64,000 bases of DNA from DATLGB01 sp964242305 (GTDB lineage: Bacteria; Actinomycetota; Thermoleophilia; Solirubrobacterales; Solirubrobacteraceae), in the NCBI GenBank assembly GCA_964242305.1, contig CAXTBB010000019.1, positions 6,247 to 70,246 on the forward strand. Direction: 5' to 3'. Of this stretch, positions 17,368-26,156 are shown one piece after another. Position 1 is the stretch's first letter. Every line of letters starts with the position of its first letter. A program made the position numbers and the translations under genes. The notes beneath the pieces were generated by a model. That model had not been told where the DNA came from. It saw nothing but the letters and a program-made list of their open reading frames with translations, and made no database searches.

Positions 17368-18967
17368 TTCGATCGGCGAGCGCCGGGCGGCGCTCGCGGC
17401 GCGGCGCCCGGAGTGGACGCCGGCGACCCTGCCCGCGTTCCTCGAGGCGTGCGCCGCCGAGTACGGCCACCGGCCGCTCGTGATCACCGACGAGCGGACG
17501 CTGACCTACGCGCAGACCGCAGCCTGGGCGCGGCGGCTCGGCGACGGCCTGCGGGCGCTCGGGATCGGGCCGGGCGACCGGGTCGGACTGCTGATGGCCA
17601 ACCGTCTCGAGTTCACGCCGCTGAAGTTCGCGATCGCGTACGCCGGCGCGGCGGCCATCCCCTTCAACTTCCTCTACCGGCGCGCGGAGCTCGAGCACGT
17701 CCTGCGCCAGTCGCGCTGCCGGGCGCTGATCGCCATGGAGTCGTTCGGCGATCAGGACTTCGTCGCGATGCTGGAGGCGATCGGGCCGCTGCCCGACCTC
17801 GAGCACGTCCTCTTCGGCACCGGCTTCGAGGCGGCCGGCGCACCGCCCGCGGAGGTCGACCCCGACGACGTGGGCGACATCCTCTACACCAGCGGCACGA
17901 CGGGTGCGCCCAAGGGCGTGATGGTCACCCACGACGCCGTCCTGCGGACCGCCTACGCCAGCGCACTGACGCGCGCGTTCGAGGACGGCAGGCGCATCCT
18001 CTTCTCGCTCCCGTGCTACCACATGTTCGGCTACGTCGAGGGACTGCTGGCGGCGATGATGGTGGGCGGCGCGATCATCCCGCGACTGACGTTCGACCCC
18101 GCCGATCACTTCGCCGCGGTCGCCCGCCACCGCGCCTCGGAGGTGCTGTGCGTGCCCACGATGACCATCGCGCTGCTCGAGCACCCGGCGCGCAGCGAGC
18201 ACGACCTGTCCTCCCTGTTCGCGCTGCTCTCCGGATCGGCCGCGGGACCGGTGTGGCTGTGGGAGCGCCTCCCGGCCGAGCTCGGCGTCACCGAGATCAC
18301 GACGGGCTACGGGATGACGGAGACGGGCGGAGCGATGACGCTCACGCTCCCCGAGGACGCGCCCGAGCGTCACAGCCAGACGGTCGGCCGGCCCAAGCTG
18401 GCCGGCGCGGCCGGGCTGGCGGGCGGTGCGCTGTGCGAGTACGCCACCGCAGACCCGCAGACCGGCGCGCGGCTCCCCGCCGGCACCGAGGGAGAGCTCG
18501 TCTCCCGCGGCCCGACGCACATGCGCGGGTTCTGGGACAAGCCCGTGGAGACCGCGGAGGCACTGCGAGGCGGCTGGGTGCACTCGGGCGACCTCGGCTG
18601 CGTCGACGACGACGGCTACCTGCGCCTGACCGGCCGCAGCAAGGAGCTCTACAAGTCCGGCGGCGAGCTGGTCATGCCCAAGGAGGTCGAGGCCGTGATC
18701 GCCACGCTGCCCGGCGTCAGCCAGGTCTACGCGGTCGGCGTCCCCGACGAGCGCTGGGGCGAGGTCGGCTGCGCGTGGGTCGTGCCTGAGCCCGGCGCGA
18801 CGGTCGAGGCCGCCGGCGTGCTGACCCATTGCCGCTCGCACCTGGCCCGCTTCAAGGTGCCCAGGCACGTCCTGCTCATCGGCGCGGACGAGCTGCCGCT
18901 CACGCCGACGGGGAAGGTGCAGAAGTTCGTGCTCGGCCGCCTCGCGGCCGAGCGTCTCAGCGGCTAG
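17366..18967 (+). CDS. Acyl-CoA synthetase (AMP-binding), start codon unclear
   Basis: The adenylate-forming ligase has YTSGTTGAPKG, a GYGMTETGG adenine-site motif, and VHSGDLGCVDDDGYLRLTGR before the C-terminal hinge. The first ATG/GTG/TTG in frame is GTG 17480, but that would remove a clearly coding N-terminus (WTPATLPAFLEACAAE, then GHRPLV) normal for the family. The frame is open back to 17297 with no usual start codon. Initiation may be at a rare codon just after the previous stop, or a base error hides the start. I give the left edge as the first codon after the upstream gene. Confidence 0.85.
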   Translation, partial: SSIGERRAALAARRPEWTPATLPAFLEACAAEYGHRPLVITDERTLTYAQTAAWARRLGDGLRALGIGPGDRVGLLMANRLEFTPLKFAIAYAGAAAIPFNFLYRRAELEHVLRQSRCRALIAMESFGDQDFVAMLEAIGPLPDLEHVLFGTGFEAAGAPPAEVDPDDVGDILYTSGTTGAPKGVMVTHDAVLRTAYASALTRAFEDGRRILFSLPCYHMFGYVEGLLAAMMVGGAIIPRLTFDPADHFAAVARHRASEVLCVPTMTIALLEHPARSEHDLSSLFALLSGSAAGPVWLWERLPAELGVTEITTGYGMTETGGAMTLTLPEDAPERHSQTVGRPKLAGAAGLAGGALCEYATADPQTGARLPAGTEGELVSRGPTHMRGFWDKPVETAEALRGGWVHSGDLGCVDDDGYLRLTGRSKELYKSGGELVMPKEVEAVIATLPGVSQVYAVGVPDERWGEVGCAWVVPEPGATVEAAGVLTHCRSHLARFKVPRHVLLIGADELPLTPTGKVQKFVLGRLAAERLSG

Positions 18968-19110
18968 GCGTCCATGCCGAGCGGCCCGTCCGGTGAGCCG
19001 GCGAGGAACTGGCGCACGAACTCCGGGTCGGAGTCGAACCTGTGCGCGGAGAACCCCTCCTCGTGCACCTCGCCCTGCCAGACCGCTTGTGCCGCGCCCT
19101 GCCGTCGGTT
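18964..19110 (-). pseudogene. C-terminal remnant of an unrecognised protein
   Basis: On the minus strand a short frame ends VRQFLAGSPDGPLGMDA and looks like a real protein C-terminus (acidic, low in Arg runs), but upstream it dissolves into arginine-rich noise. The stop codon overlaps the stop of the synthetase (CTAG). I do not recognise the family. It appears to be what is left after the 5' part was deleted. Confidence 0.4.
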
Positions 19111-19249
19111 CCCGTCGCGCTGGTGCGGGGCACCCGGGAGGCGACGGCCGTTCGCCGGCCCGCGAAGGCGCCGGCGCAGGTGCCACCCGATCAGGCCGGC
19201 GGCCCTCAAGTCGGCGAGTCCAAGCGTCGATGCACCACGCCCACGCGCT

Positions 19250-19565
19250 CGAACGAGTCGTGGCCGCGCTGGCCGCTCCGTCATGCGGAGGCGGTTGCGC
19301 GCCACCGATATCGTCGGCGCGTCTGGGCGGCGACGAGTTCGCGGTGCTCCTACCGCACACCTCGGGCGCTGCCGCAGCCCAGGTGGCCGAGGGGCTAAAG
19401 AGAGAACTCCTCACCCATCCTGTCGAGATCGGTGAGGCGTCGATCGGCACACGAGTCAGCATCGGCGTAACCCAGTCGGACACCGCGCCCGACGTCGAGG
19501 GCGCGCTCCGCGTCGCTGACCGACTGATGTACCTCGACAAGCGCCGCCGGTTGCCTGACGATCCA
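19250..19565 (+). pseudogene. GGDEF-domain fragment (diguanylate cyclase remnant)
   Basis: The frame reads LGGDEFAVLLPHTSG, then VSIGVTQSD and ADRLMYLDKRRR, which are the second half of a GGDEF domain including the active-site loop. The first half (the DxLTGLxNR region), any sensor domain and a start codon are missing. Upstream of about 19290 the frame is not protein-like. It is read away from the minus-strand remnant at 18964-19110, and both have lost their 5' ends. An intact diguanylate cyclase is present at 53 kb. Confidence 0.6.
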
Positions 19566-19621
19566 ACCAAGCTGGAGCACGGCCTCCGACCCAGTCTTCG
19601 GACTAAGGCTCTCCGAAGGTC

Positions 19622-19645
19622 GTTCCCGCCTGTCCTCGCGGGAAC
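19622..19645. terminator. Hairpin between GGDEF remnant and dienelactone-hydrolase-like gene
   Basis: GTTCCCGC (19622-19629) pairs perfectly with GCGGGAAC (19638-19645) across an 8-base loop. It lies just beyond the stop of the minus-strand hydrolase gene (19668) and after the plus-strand GGDEF remnant, so it could terminate in either direction. There is no long T tract. Confidence 0.4.
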
Positions 19646-19667
19646 TCTCGTTCCGTCCGCGCGCTCG

Positions 19668-20399
19668 TCACGCGCTGACCGTGGCGAGGAACCGCTCGAC
19701 GCGCACCCATGAGTCCGCGGCGGCGTGCGCGTCGTACCCCGGACGGCCCACGGAGCAGAAGCGGTGCCCGACCCCCGGGAACGTGACGACCTCCGCCTCG
19801 GGGTGCCAGGCGCGCAGCGCGGCAACGTCGGCCGCGGGAACCACCGGGTCGGCGTCGCCGACGACGACCAGCATCCGGCCGGCGAAGGGGAGACTCCCCG
19901 TCGGCTCCGGCCGCGACGCGGGGATCGCCGTGCCGGCGAGCCAGCCCGCATAGAGGGCGACGCAGGCCCGCAGGCCCAGTCGGGCGGCGGCCAGGACGGC
20001 GACGTGGCCGCCGAACGACATCCCGACGGCGACGGGGACCACGGCCGGGTCGGCCTCCGGGCGCGCGGCCGCGGCGTCGAGCGCGTCGCGGACGTCGCTG
20101 AGCAGTTCGACGCGGGTCAGCGCGTCGATCAGCGCCAGCCCGCGGGCTCGGCCCGCGTCGTCCTCGGGCAGCGGGCCGCCGGGTGCCCGGCGGTGCAGCA
20201 GGTCCGGCGCGATCGCGAGGTGGCCGATCTGCGCCACGCGCTCGGCGGCGTCCCGCTGGACGTCGGTGAGCCCGAAGAGCTCACCCAGCACGACCGCGAC
20301 CGGCCACGGGCCGGCGCCGTCGGGCCAGGCGACCACCACCGTCATCGGACTGCCGTCGAGTGTGGTGACCGTGGATGTCTCGGTGGGCACGACCCGCAC
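19668..20399 (-). CDS. Dienelactone hydrolase family protein
   Basis: This alpha/beta hydrolase has 243 residues and starts at GTG 20399. The nucleophile elbow reads GMSFGG, with Ser where dienelactone hydrolases carry Cys. Asp in VVGDADPVV and His in GVGHRFCSV complete a triad. Early ELFGL resembles the DLH glutamate region. It could hydrolyse a lactone or ester. It is divergent from a LysR gene across 52 bp, the classic arrangement for a regulated ring-cleavage or ester-hydrolysis gene. Confidence 0.85.
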   Translation of the reverse strand: MRVVPTETSTVTTLDGSPMTVVVAWPDGAGPWPVAVVLGELFGLTDVQRDAAERVAQIGHLAIAPDLLHRRAPGGPLPEDDAGRARGLALIDALTRVELLSDVRDALDAAAARPEADPAVVPVAVGMSFGGHVAVLAAARLGLRACVALYAGWLAGTAIPASRPEPTGSLPFAGRMLVVVGDADPVVPAADVAALRAWHPEAEVVTFPGVGHRFCSVGRPGYDAHAAADSWVRVERFLATVSA

Positions 20400-20451
20400 G
20401 GTACGTCATGCCTGGTGCGACTCTTAGGACCACCTAGCATGCCGGGACGGA

Positions 20452-21366
20452 ATGCTCGACTGCTCTGCGCAGGACCTGCTCGTACTGCGCGCAGTCGCGC
20501 AGCACGGCTCGTTCACCGCAGCGGCAGCCGAGCTCGGCTACACCCAGTCCGCGGTGTCCAAGCGGGTCGCGGCGCTCGAGGCGTCTGCAGGGCGGCACCT
20601 GTTCGCGCGCGGGCGGAACGGCGTGCGGCTCTCGCCCTCCGGGGAGGTGCTCCTGCGCCACGCCGGCACGGTCCTGGGCGCACTGGAAGCCGCCGAGCGC
20701 GAGCTGGCAGGCCCGCCGGACGCGCGCCTGGCGCCGGTGCGCCTGGGCGCCTTCGCCAGCGCGATGGCGACTGTGGTGCCGGCCGCGCTCGGCGGCCTGC
20801 CGCCCGACGCCGCGGTCATGCTCCGCGAAGGCACGAGCGCCACGCTCGTCCGCGCCCTCCGCGCGGCAACGCTCGACCTCGCGCTGCTCGCCGCTGTGCC
20901 GCCCTTCCATCCTCCCGATCAGCGCGATCCGCCGCTGCGGACTGAGGTGCTCGCGGAGGGCGACCTCCGGCTCGCGGTCGGCACCGGCCACCGCCTCGCC
21001 GGCCGCGCGACCGTGGACGTCATCGAGCTCGAGGGCGAGCGCTGGGTCGTCGCCCGGTCCAGCGGCGACGAGCACCGGCTCGGCAGCTGGCCGGGCGCGG
21101 CGGGCGCCCCCGACGCGCCCTACGTCGCCCGGGACTGGCTGAGCAAGCTCCGGCTGGTCGCCAGCGGTGCGGCCGTCACCACGGTGCCCGACGTCCTGCT
21201 GCCGGCGCTGCCGCCCGACGTGCAGGCGCTCCGGGTGACTGGCGGCAGCCGCGAGCGCCGGCGCCTCATCCTCGCCCGCGGACCCGCCCCCAGCCGCCCG
21301 GGGGTTGACGTCGTCGCGGCCGCGCTGCGCCACGGCGCGCTCCAAGGACGCCCGACGCGTCCGTAG
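20452..21366 (+). CDS. LysR-family transcriptional regulator
   Basis: The 304-residue regulator has an N-terminal winged helix (LVLRAVAQHGSFTAAAAELG, TQSAVSKRVAALE) and a C-terminal periplasmic-binding-like effector domain. It should bind the 52-bp gap to the divergent dienelactone-hydrolase-like gene and regulate it in response to a pathway intermediate. The gap contains an imperfect inverted repeat, CTGGTG and CCACCTAG, but I cannot define the operator. It is convergent with the 3-hydroxyacyl-CoA dehydrogenase-like gene. Confidence 0.9.
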   Translation: MLDCSAQDLLVLRAVAQHGSFTAAAAELGYTQSAVSKRVAALEASAGRHLFARGRNGVRLSPSGEVLLRHAGTVLGALEAAERELAGPPDARLAPVRLGAFASAMATVVPAALGGLPPDAAVMLREGTSATLVRALRAATLDLALLAAVPPFHPPDQRDPPLRTEVLAEGDLRLAVGTGHRLAGRATVDVIELEGERWVVARSSGDEHRLGSWPGAAGAPDAPYVARDWLSKLRLVASGAAVTTVPDVLLPALPPDVQALRVTGGSRERRRLILARGPAPSRPGVDVVAAALRHGALQGRPTRP

Positions 21367-21437
21367 CCTCCGCGAACTCGGCATCGGCGAGCAATGTGCC
21401 GAGATTGCACCCCAAATCTGGACCCACGGGAGCGCCG

Positions 21438-22361
21438 TCAGCGCCGTGCCGCCTGCTGGGCGATGAGCTGGCGGTCGCGCCAGGTGACGCGGTCCTCCCA
21501 GTCCTCCAGCGCGAGGAGCGCCCGTCGCTGCGCGACGACCGACGCGACCAGGTCAGGCGTCCACGGGTCGTCCTGGCCGCGCTCGGCGCCCATGCGCGCG
21601 TACGACGCACCCATCTTCGTCACATGCGATGCGATGCCGCCCCGCGCATTGAGATCAGACGTCTCGAAAGGGCCAACCACGGCCCACCTGCGTCCGAGGC
21701 CTTCCCGCATGATGCGATCGAGCCCCTCGACGTCGACCACGCCGTCGCGTACCAGCGCGTACGCCTCGCGGAGCACTGCCCCCTGCAGCCGATTGAGCAC
21801 GAAGCCCTCGATCTCCCGTTGAACGCGAACCGGCGTCATCCCGACGGCCTCGAGCAGACGTTCGGCGCGATCGACCCACGCCGGCCCGGTCGACTTACCG
21901 GGGACGACCTCGACGACGGGCAGCAGGTGCGGCGGGTTGACGGGATGGACCACGAGGCAGCGGTGTCCAGCACTGAGCCCGACGAACAGCCGCGAGGGCA
22001 TGATCGCCGACGTGGAACTCGCAAGGACGGTCGCTTCTGAAGTCAACTCTGCCAGGAGGGCGAAGAGGTCGCGCTTCAGATCCAGGCGCTCCGGCGCGTT
22101 CTCCTGCACGTAGACCGTGCCGCGCACCGCGGCGCCTAGGTCGGCAACTGGTGTGACTCGACCGGCGACATCCCCAGCAGGTTCCTCGAGCAACTCCGCG
22201 GCGGCCAGTTCGTCGAGCTTGACTCGCACCTCGCGCGGCGCCGCGGCCAACCGTTCCGCGTCAGGGTCATGCAAGGCAACCGCGCGTCCGGCGCGGGCGA
22301 ACACGATCGCCCAGGAGACGCCGATCGACCCTGCGCCGATGACCGCGACGCGCTCAGGCAA
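21438..22361 (-). CDS. 3-hydroxyacyl-CoA dehydrogenase-like NAD enzyme (lambda-crystallin/L-gulonate DH type)
   Basis: This 307-residue single-unit dehydrogenase has an N-terminal Rossmann motif (VAVIGAGSIGVSWA) and the sequence HPVNPPHLLPVVEVVPG typical of the L-gulonate 3-dehydrogenase/lambda-crystallin branch rather than fatty-acid enzymes. EGFVLNRLQGAVLREA marks the helical C-terminal domain. It is the last gene of the ABC-importer operon and overlaps the ATPase gene by 8 bp, so it may oxidise a 3-hydroxy acid derived from the imported substrate. Confidence 0.88.
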   Translation of the reverse strand: MPERVAVIGAGSIGVSWAIVFARAGRAVALHDPDAERLAAAPREVRVKLDELAAAELLEEPAGDVAGRVTPVADLGAAVRGTVYVQENAPERLDLKRDLFALLAELTSEATVLASSTSAIMPSRLFVGLSAGHRCLVVHPVNPPHLLPVVEVVPGKSTGPAWVDRAERLLEAVGMTPVRVQREIEGFVLNRLQGAVLREAYALVRDGVVDVEGLDRIMREGLGRRWAVVGPFETSDLNARGGIASHVTKMGASYARMGAERGQDDPWTPDLVASVVAQRRALLALEDWEDRVTWRDRQLIAQQAARR

Positions 22362-24180
22362 CGGTGCCGACCGTCGCGAACCGTGGCAGGTCAGCGATCA
22401 GCTGCTTCGTGTATGGGTGCGACGGAGCACCGAGGACATCATCCGTCGGTCCGTGCTCGACCACCGTCCCGCGCTCGAGGACAAGCACCTCTTGGGCGAT
22501 GCTGCGCACGACGGACAGGTTGTGCGTGATGAACACCGACGTCAGCCCACGCTCGTGCTGGAGGCTGCGCAGCTGCTCGACGAGCAGCGCCTGCACGGAG
22601 ACGTCGAGCGCCGAGGTGACCTCGTCGCAGATGAGCAGCTCGGGTTCGACGATCAGGGCTCGGCCGACCGCGACCCGCTGACGCTCGCCACCCGACAGCT
22701 GTCCGGGCATGCGGTTGGCGAAATCCCGCCCGAGGGCGACGAGGTCGAGCGTTTCGGCGACCTTTGCCCGCCGTTCACGCCAGCCGAGCTTTTCGAAATG
22801 GCGCAGCGGCTCCTCGATGTTCTCACCGACCGTCATGCGCGGGTTCAGCGAGGCGTGTGGGTTCTGGAAGACGTACTGGACCAGTCGCCGCTGCTCATCG
22901 GTGCGCTTGCGGGCCGGCGCGGCGATCGGCTGGCCATCGACCTTCGCGTCCCCCGTCCAGTCCTCGTGCAAGCCGATCAGACAGCGCGCCAGCGTGGTCT
23001 TGCCGGAACCGGACTCACCGACCACCGCCAGGCACTTGCCCGGAGCCACGGTCAGGTCGATGTCGTGGAGCACCTCGACGTGTCCGTAGTTCGCGACCAA
23101 GCCCTTCACGGTCAGGCTGCCGCGGCCCTCCGACGTTGCGTGTGCGACGGCGGCCGTCGGCGTAGCGGCTGCGTGATCGCCGTCAGCGAGGGGATGGATG
23201 CAGCGGACGATTCGCCCGTCGGGACCGGGAGCGAGCGGCGGTTCGTGCGCGCGACATTCGTCGGTGACCCGAGAACACCGGTCGGCGAATGTGCATCCGC
23301 CGGGCCATTGGCCTGGGCGCGGCGGGTGGCCCTCGATGCCGACGAGCACGGTCGCGCGATCCGGGGTCGGCGCCGCGTCGAGCAGCCCCCGCGTGTAGGG
23401 ATGTCGCGGAAACGCGAAGAGGTCAGTGGCCTTCGCATGCTCGATCAGTCGCCCGGCGTACATGACCGCGGTGTCGTCCGCGATACCGGCCACCACCGGG
23501 AGGTCGTGGCTGACGTAGACCGCGGTGGTGTGGTGGCTGTGGGCAAGACGACGGACGGTGTCCAGAACGTGACGCTGCGTTGTCACGTCGAGACCGGTCG
23601 TCGGCTCGTCGAGGACCACGAGGCGGGGCCGGCACGCGAACGCCATGGCGATGCCGATGCGCTGCTGCTGACCGCCGGAGGTCTGGTGGGGGTAGCTGCG
23701 CAAGAACGCCTTGGCCGTCGGGAGGTCGACGTCCTCGAGGAGGCGCATCGCCCGCTCCTCCACAGTCTCGCCGTCGTCCAGGACGCCGTCGTGGATCGCG
23801 ATCGCCTCGCGCAGTTGCGTGCCGAGTCGCATCGCCGGGTTCAATCCGCTGGCCGGATCCTGCGGGACATAGGAGAACAGGCGCCCGCGCGATCCTCGCA
23901 GCGCCGCGCCCTTGAGCTCGAGCACCTCACATTCGCCCAGCCGGACCTGGCCGCCCGCGATCTCAAGGCCCTGACGGCAGTACCCGAGGAGCGCGAGGCC
24001 GACCGTGCTCTTGCCCGAGCCCGACTCGCCCACCAGCCCCATCACGTCGCCCGCAGCGACGTCGAAGGACACGTCGGCGACGACAGGAATGCGGCTGCGG
24101 CGCATGACGACGGTGAGGTCGCGGACTCGCAGCGCAGTACCCACGGCTTCCTGGGCGTTCCCGGTGGCAGTCGCGCTCAT
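22354..24180 (-). CDS. Oligopeptide-type ABC transporter, two ATPase domains fused (DppD-DppF)
   Basis: The 608-residue protein carries two complete ABC cassettes. The first has Walker A GESGSGKST, signature TSGGQQQRIG and Walker B LVVLDEPTTGLD, then the C-terminal oligopeptide-binding extension with cysteines (CTFADRCSRV). The second has GESGSGKTT, LSGGERQRV and LLICDEVTSALD. Both would energise the permeases upstream. I chose ATG 24180, which overlaps the permease stop (ATGA). The longer frame extends into the permease gene. Fusion of the two ATPases occurs in this family. Confidence 0.93.
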   Translation of the reverse strand: MSATATGNAQEAVGTALRVRDLTVVMRRSRIPVVADVSFDVAAGDVMGLVGESGSGKSTVGLALLGYCRQGLEIAGGQVRLGECEVLELKGAALRGSRGRLFSYVPQDPASGLNPAMRLGTQLREAIAIHDGVLDDGETVEERAMRLLEDVDLPTAKAFLRSYPHQTSGGQQQRIGIAMAFACRPRLVVLDEPTTGLDVTTQRHVLDTVRRLAHSHHTTAVYVSHDLPVVAGIADDTAVMYAGRLIEHAKATDLFAFPRHPYTRGLLDAAPTPDRATVLVGIEGHPPRPGQWPGGCTFADRCSRVTDECRAHEPPLAPGPDGRIVRCIHPLADGDHAAATPTAAVAHATSEGRGSLTVKGLVANYGHVEVLHDIDLTVAPGKCLAVVGESGSGKTTLARCLIGLHEDWTGDAKVDGQPIAAPARKRTDEQRRLVQYVFQNPHASLNPRMTVGENIEEPLRHFEKLGWRERRAKVAETLDLVALGRDFANRMPGQLSGGERQRVAVGRALIVEPELLICDEVTSALDVSVQALLVEQLRSLQHERGLTSVFITHNLSVVRSIAQEVLVLERGTVVEHGPTDDVLGAPSHPYTKQLIADLPRFATVGTVA

Positions 24181-25121
24181 GCCGTGGACCCCGTCCCGCC
24201 GGCGGAGGCGACGACCGCCTGCTCGCTGCGGTTCTCTCCGAGGTTCGCGCGGGCGATCGCGTCGGCGAACATGTTGGTGCCCACGGAGAGCAGGGCCAGC
24301 AGGATCGACGGGGCAAGCACGCCCCAGTAGTTGCTGGCCAGGCCGAGGCGGTTCTCGTTGATCATGACGCCCCAATCGGGAGCCGGGGGCTGCGTGCCGA
24401 GCCCGAGGAAGCTCAAGCCCGCGATGAGGATGATGGAGTAGCTCAGGCGCAGCCCGGTCTCCACCATGATCGGCGTGATCAGGCTGGGAAGCACGTGTCG
24501 GGTCATCACCTTGCGAGGCGGCACGCCCCACACGGCGACCGCCTTCACGAAGTCACGCTCGCAGACGTCTTGGGCGGCGGCGTAGATGACGCGCGCCGAC
24601 TGCGGCGCCTGGGACAGGCCCACGCTGAGCACTAACAGCCAGCGCTTCGGACCGACGACACTGAGCATGAGCAGGACGAAAACGAGCTGAGGCATGGCGA
24701 GCACGACGTCGACGCCGCGCATGGTGACGCCCTCCCACAGTCCCCGGCGGTAGGCAGCGGTGATACCGAGGAGAGCACCGACGACGATCGTGAGCAGCGT
24801 CGCGAGCACCGCGAGGATCATCAGGATCCAGCCGCCGCTCAACACGCGCGAGAGCACGTCGCGGCCGAGCCCGTCTGCGCCCAGCAGTCCGGCGGCGCCG
24901 ACGCCCGGCTGCGTGAACGGCGGCGCGCTGAACGCGGTCGGGCTGCCGTGCGGGATGATCGCGCCCAGGAACGCCACACCCAGGACGAGCAGCGCGAGCG
25001 CCGCGCCGATCTGCCCGCGGCGCGTCCGGATCGCCTCCCCGAGCACCCGGCGGACGGTGCCCGCGCCGCGGCGCTCGGGTGCGGCGACGGGGAGGCCGGC
25101 GAAGTCGTCCACCGTGGTCAT
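24177..25121 (-). CDS. ABC transporter permease, DppC/OppC-like
   Basis: The inner-membrane permease has 314 residues, an N-terminal hydrophobic helix (ALALLVLGVAFLGAIIPHGS), the LLGADGLGRDVLSRVLSG motif that defines DppC-type subunits, and the EAA-like loop (DFVKAVAVWGVPPRKVMTRH). Several membrane helices follow. It starts at ATG 25121 overlapping the upstream permease stop. It pairs with the DppB-like subunit to form the channel of the importer. Confidence 0.93.
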   Translation of the reverse strand: MTTVDDFAGLPVAAPERRGAGTVRRVLGEAIRTRRGQIGAALALLVLGVAFLGAIIPHGSPTAFSAPPFTQPGVGAAGLLGADGLGRDVLSRVLSGGWILMILAVLATLLTIVVGALLGITAAYRRGLWEGVTMRGVDVVLAMPQLVFVLLMLSVVGPKRWLLVLSVGLSQAPQSARVIYAAAQDVCERDFVKAVAVWGVPPRKVMTRHVLPSLITPIMVETGLRLSYSIILIAGLSFLGLGTQPPAPDWGVMINENRLGLASNYWGVLAPSILLALLSVGTNMFADAIARANLGENRSEQAVVASAGGTGSTA

Positions 25122-26152
25122 CGTGGAGCCCTCCGCCGCGGGGTGGCGAGCAGCACGACGAGATCGGTGAGGATGTTCAGCAGCACGTAGAAGATGGCCA
25201 ACAGCACGACCGTGAACTGGATGACGGGAACGTCGCGGTTCTCGATCGCCGACACGAGCGCCAACCCGATCCCTGGGTACTGGAACACCGTCTCGACGAG
25301 CACGATGCCGCCGGCGAGATAGAGGACGTTGAGGCCGAACACCTGCACGGCCGGAGCGAACGCGTTCGGCAGCGCGTGCCGGAACAGGAGGCGTCGCGTG
25401 CTCACACCCTTCAGCCGCGCCACCTCCGCGTAGTCGCTCTGCAGAGCCTCGATCGTCGCCGCCCTCACCATCCGGAACATGTACGGCGCCGTGACGATCA
25501 CCAACGTGACGACCGGGAGGACCAGTTTGGTGAGGTCGTTCCAGATCCGCTGGTCGGGCGGGATGATCGACACGGCTGGGAACCAGTCGAACACCCCCAG
25601 GGAGAAGACGAGGATCACCAGCACACCGACCACGAACTCGGGCAGCGCCGAAGCGACCAGTGCGAGCGTGGAGGTGACGTCGTCGAACCACTTGTCGCGC
25701 TGGTGGGCCGCGATGACGCCCGCCACCGCCCCGATGACCGTTGACAGGATCGCCACGACGACCAGCAGGACCATCGAGTTCGCCAGCCGCGGCCCGATGA
25801 TCTCTGACACGGGGCGGTGCTGGATGAGCGAGTTGCCGAAGTCGCCGGAGACAAGGCCACCGAGCCAGTCGAACAGTCCGCCGACGACGCTCCGATCCAG
25901 CCCGAGTTCCTGTCGCACCGCCGCCAAGCGCTCTGGCGTAGCGCTCTGGCCGAGGATGGACGAGGCGGCATCCCCAGGGAGCACCTGGGTCGCCAGATAG
26001 GTGAGGACGGCCACCAGGAACACGCTCAGCACACCGAGCGGCAGGCGCCACATCAGCAGACGCTGAACTGGCCCGCCGCGCTTGGCGCGGCGTGCCTCGG
26101 TCCGCGTCGCCATGACGCCGGTACTGGGCGCGTCCCCGGTGGTCACCGACAT
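25118..26152 (-). CDS. ABC transporter permease, DppB/OppB-like
   Basis: The 344-residue permease has the TLxxF-type N-terminus of the DppB family (VFLVAVLTYLATQVLPGD) and an EAA loop (YAEVARLKGVSTRRLLFRH). It ends in a cluster of hydrophobic helices. It lies 4 bp after the substrate-binding protein gene and before the DppC-like gene. The set SBP-DppB-DppC-DppDF is a complete peptide/opine/nickel-family importer. Substrate identity is not visible. Confidence 0.93.
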   Translation of the reverse strand: MSVTTGDAPSTGVMATRTEARRAKRGGPVQRLLMWRLPLGVLSVFLVAVLTYLATQVLPGDAASSILGQSATPERLAAVRQELGLDRSVVGGLFDWLGGLVSGDFGNSLIQHRPVSEIIGPRLANSMVLLVVVAILSTVIGAVAGVIAAHQRDKWFDDVTSTLALVASALPEFVVGVLVILVFSLGVFDWFPAVSIIPPDQRIWNDLTKLVLPVVTLVIVTAPYMFRMVRAATIEALQSDYAEVARLKGVSTRRLLFRHALPNAFAPAVQVFGLNVLYLAGGIVLVETVFQYPGIGLALVSAIENRDVPVIQFTVVLLAIFYVLLNILTDLVVLLATPRRRAPR

Positions 26153-26156
26153 GGGA

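Noticed and set aside
14014..17487. 1157-residue open frame on the minus strand opposite the WS/DGAT and acyl-CoA synthetase genes
   Set aside because: It is an antisense shadow in GC-rich DNA. Its composition is Arg/Gly/Asp-rich with no recognisable domain, while the plus strand encodes two clear enzymes.
19250..19712. Functional small GGDEF protein
   Set aside because: The domain lacks its first half and a start codon, and the tail beyond 19565 is not protein-like, so activity is very unlikely.
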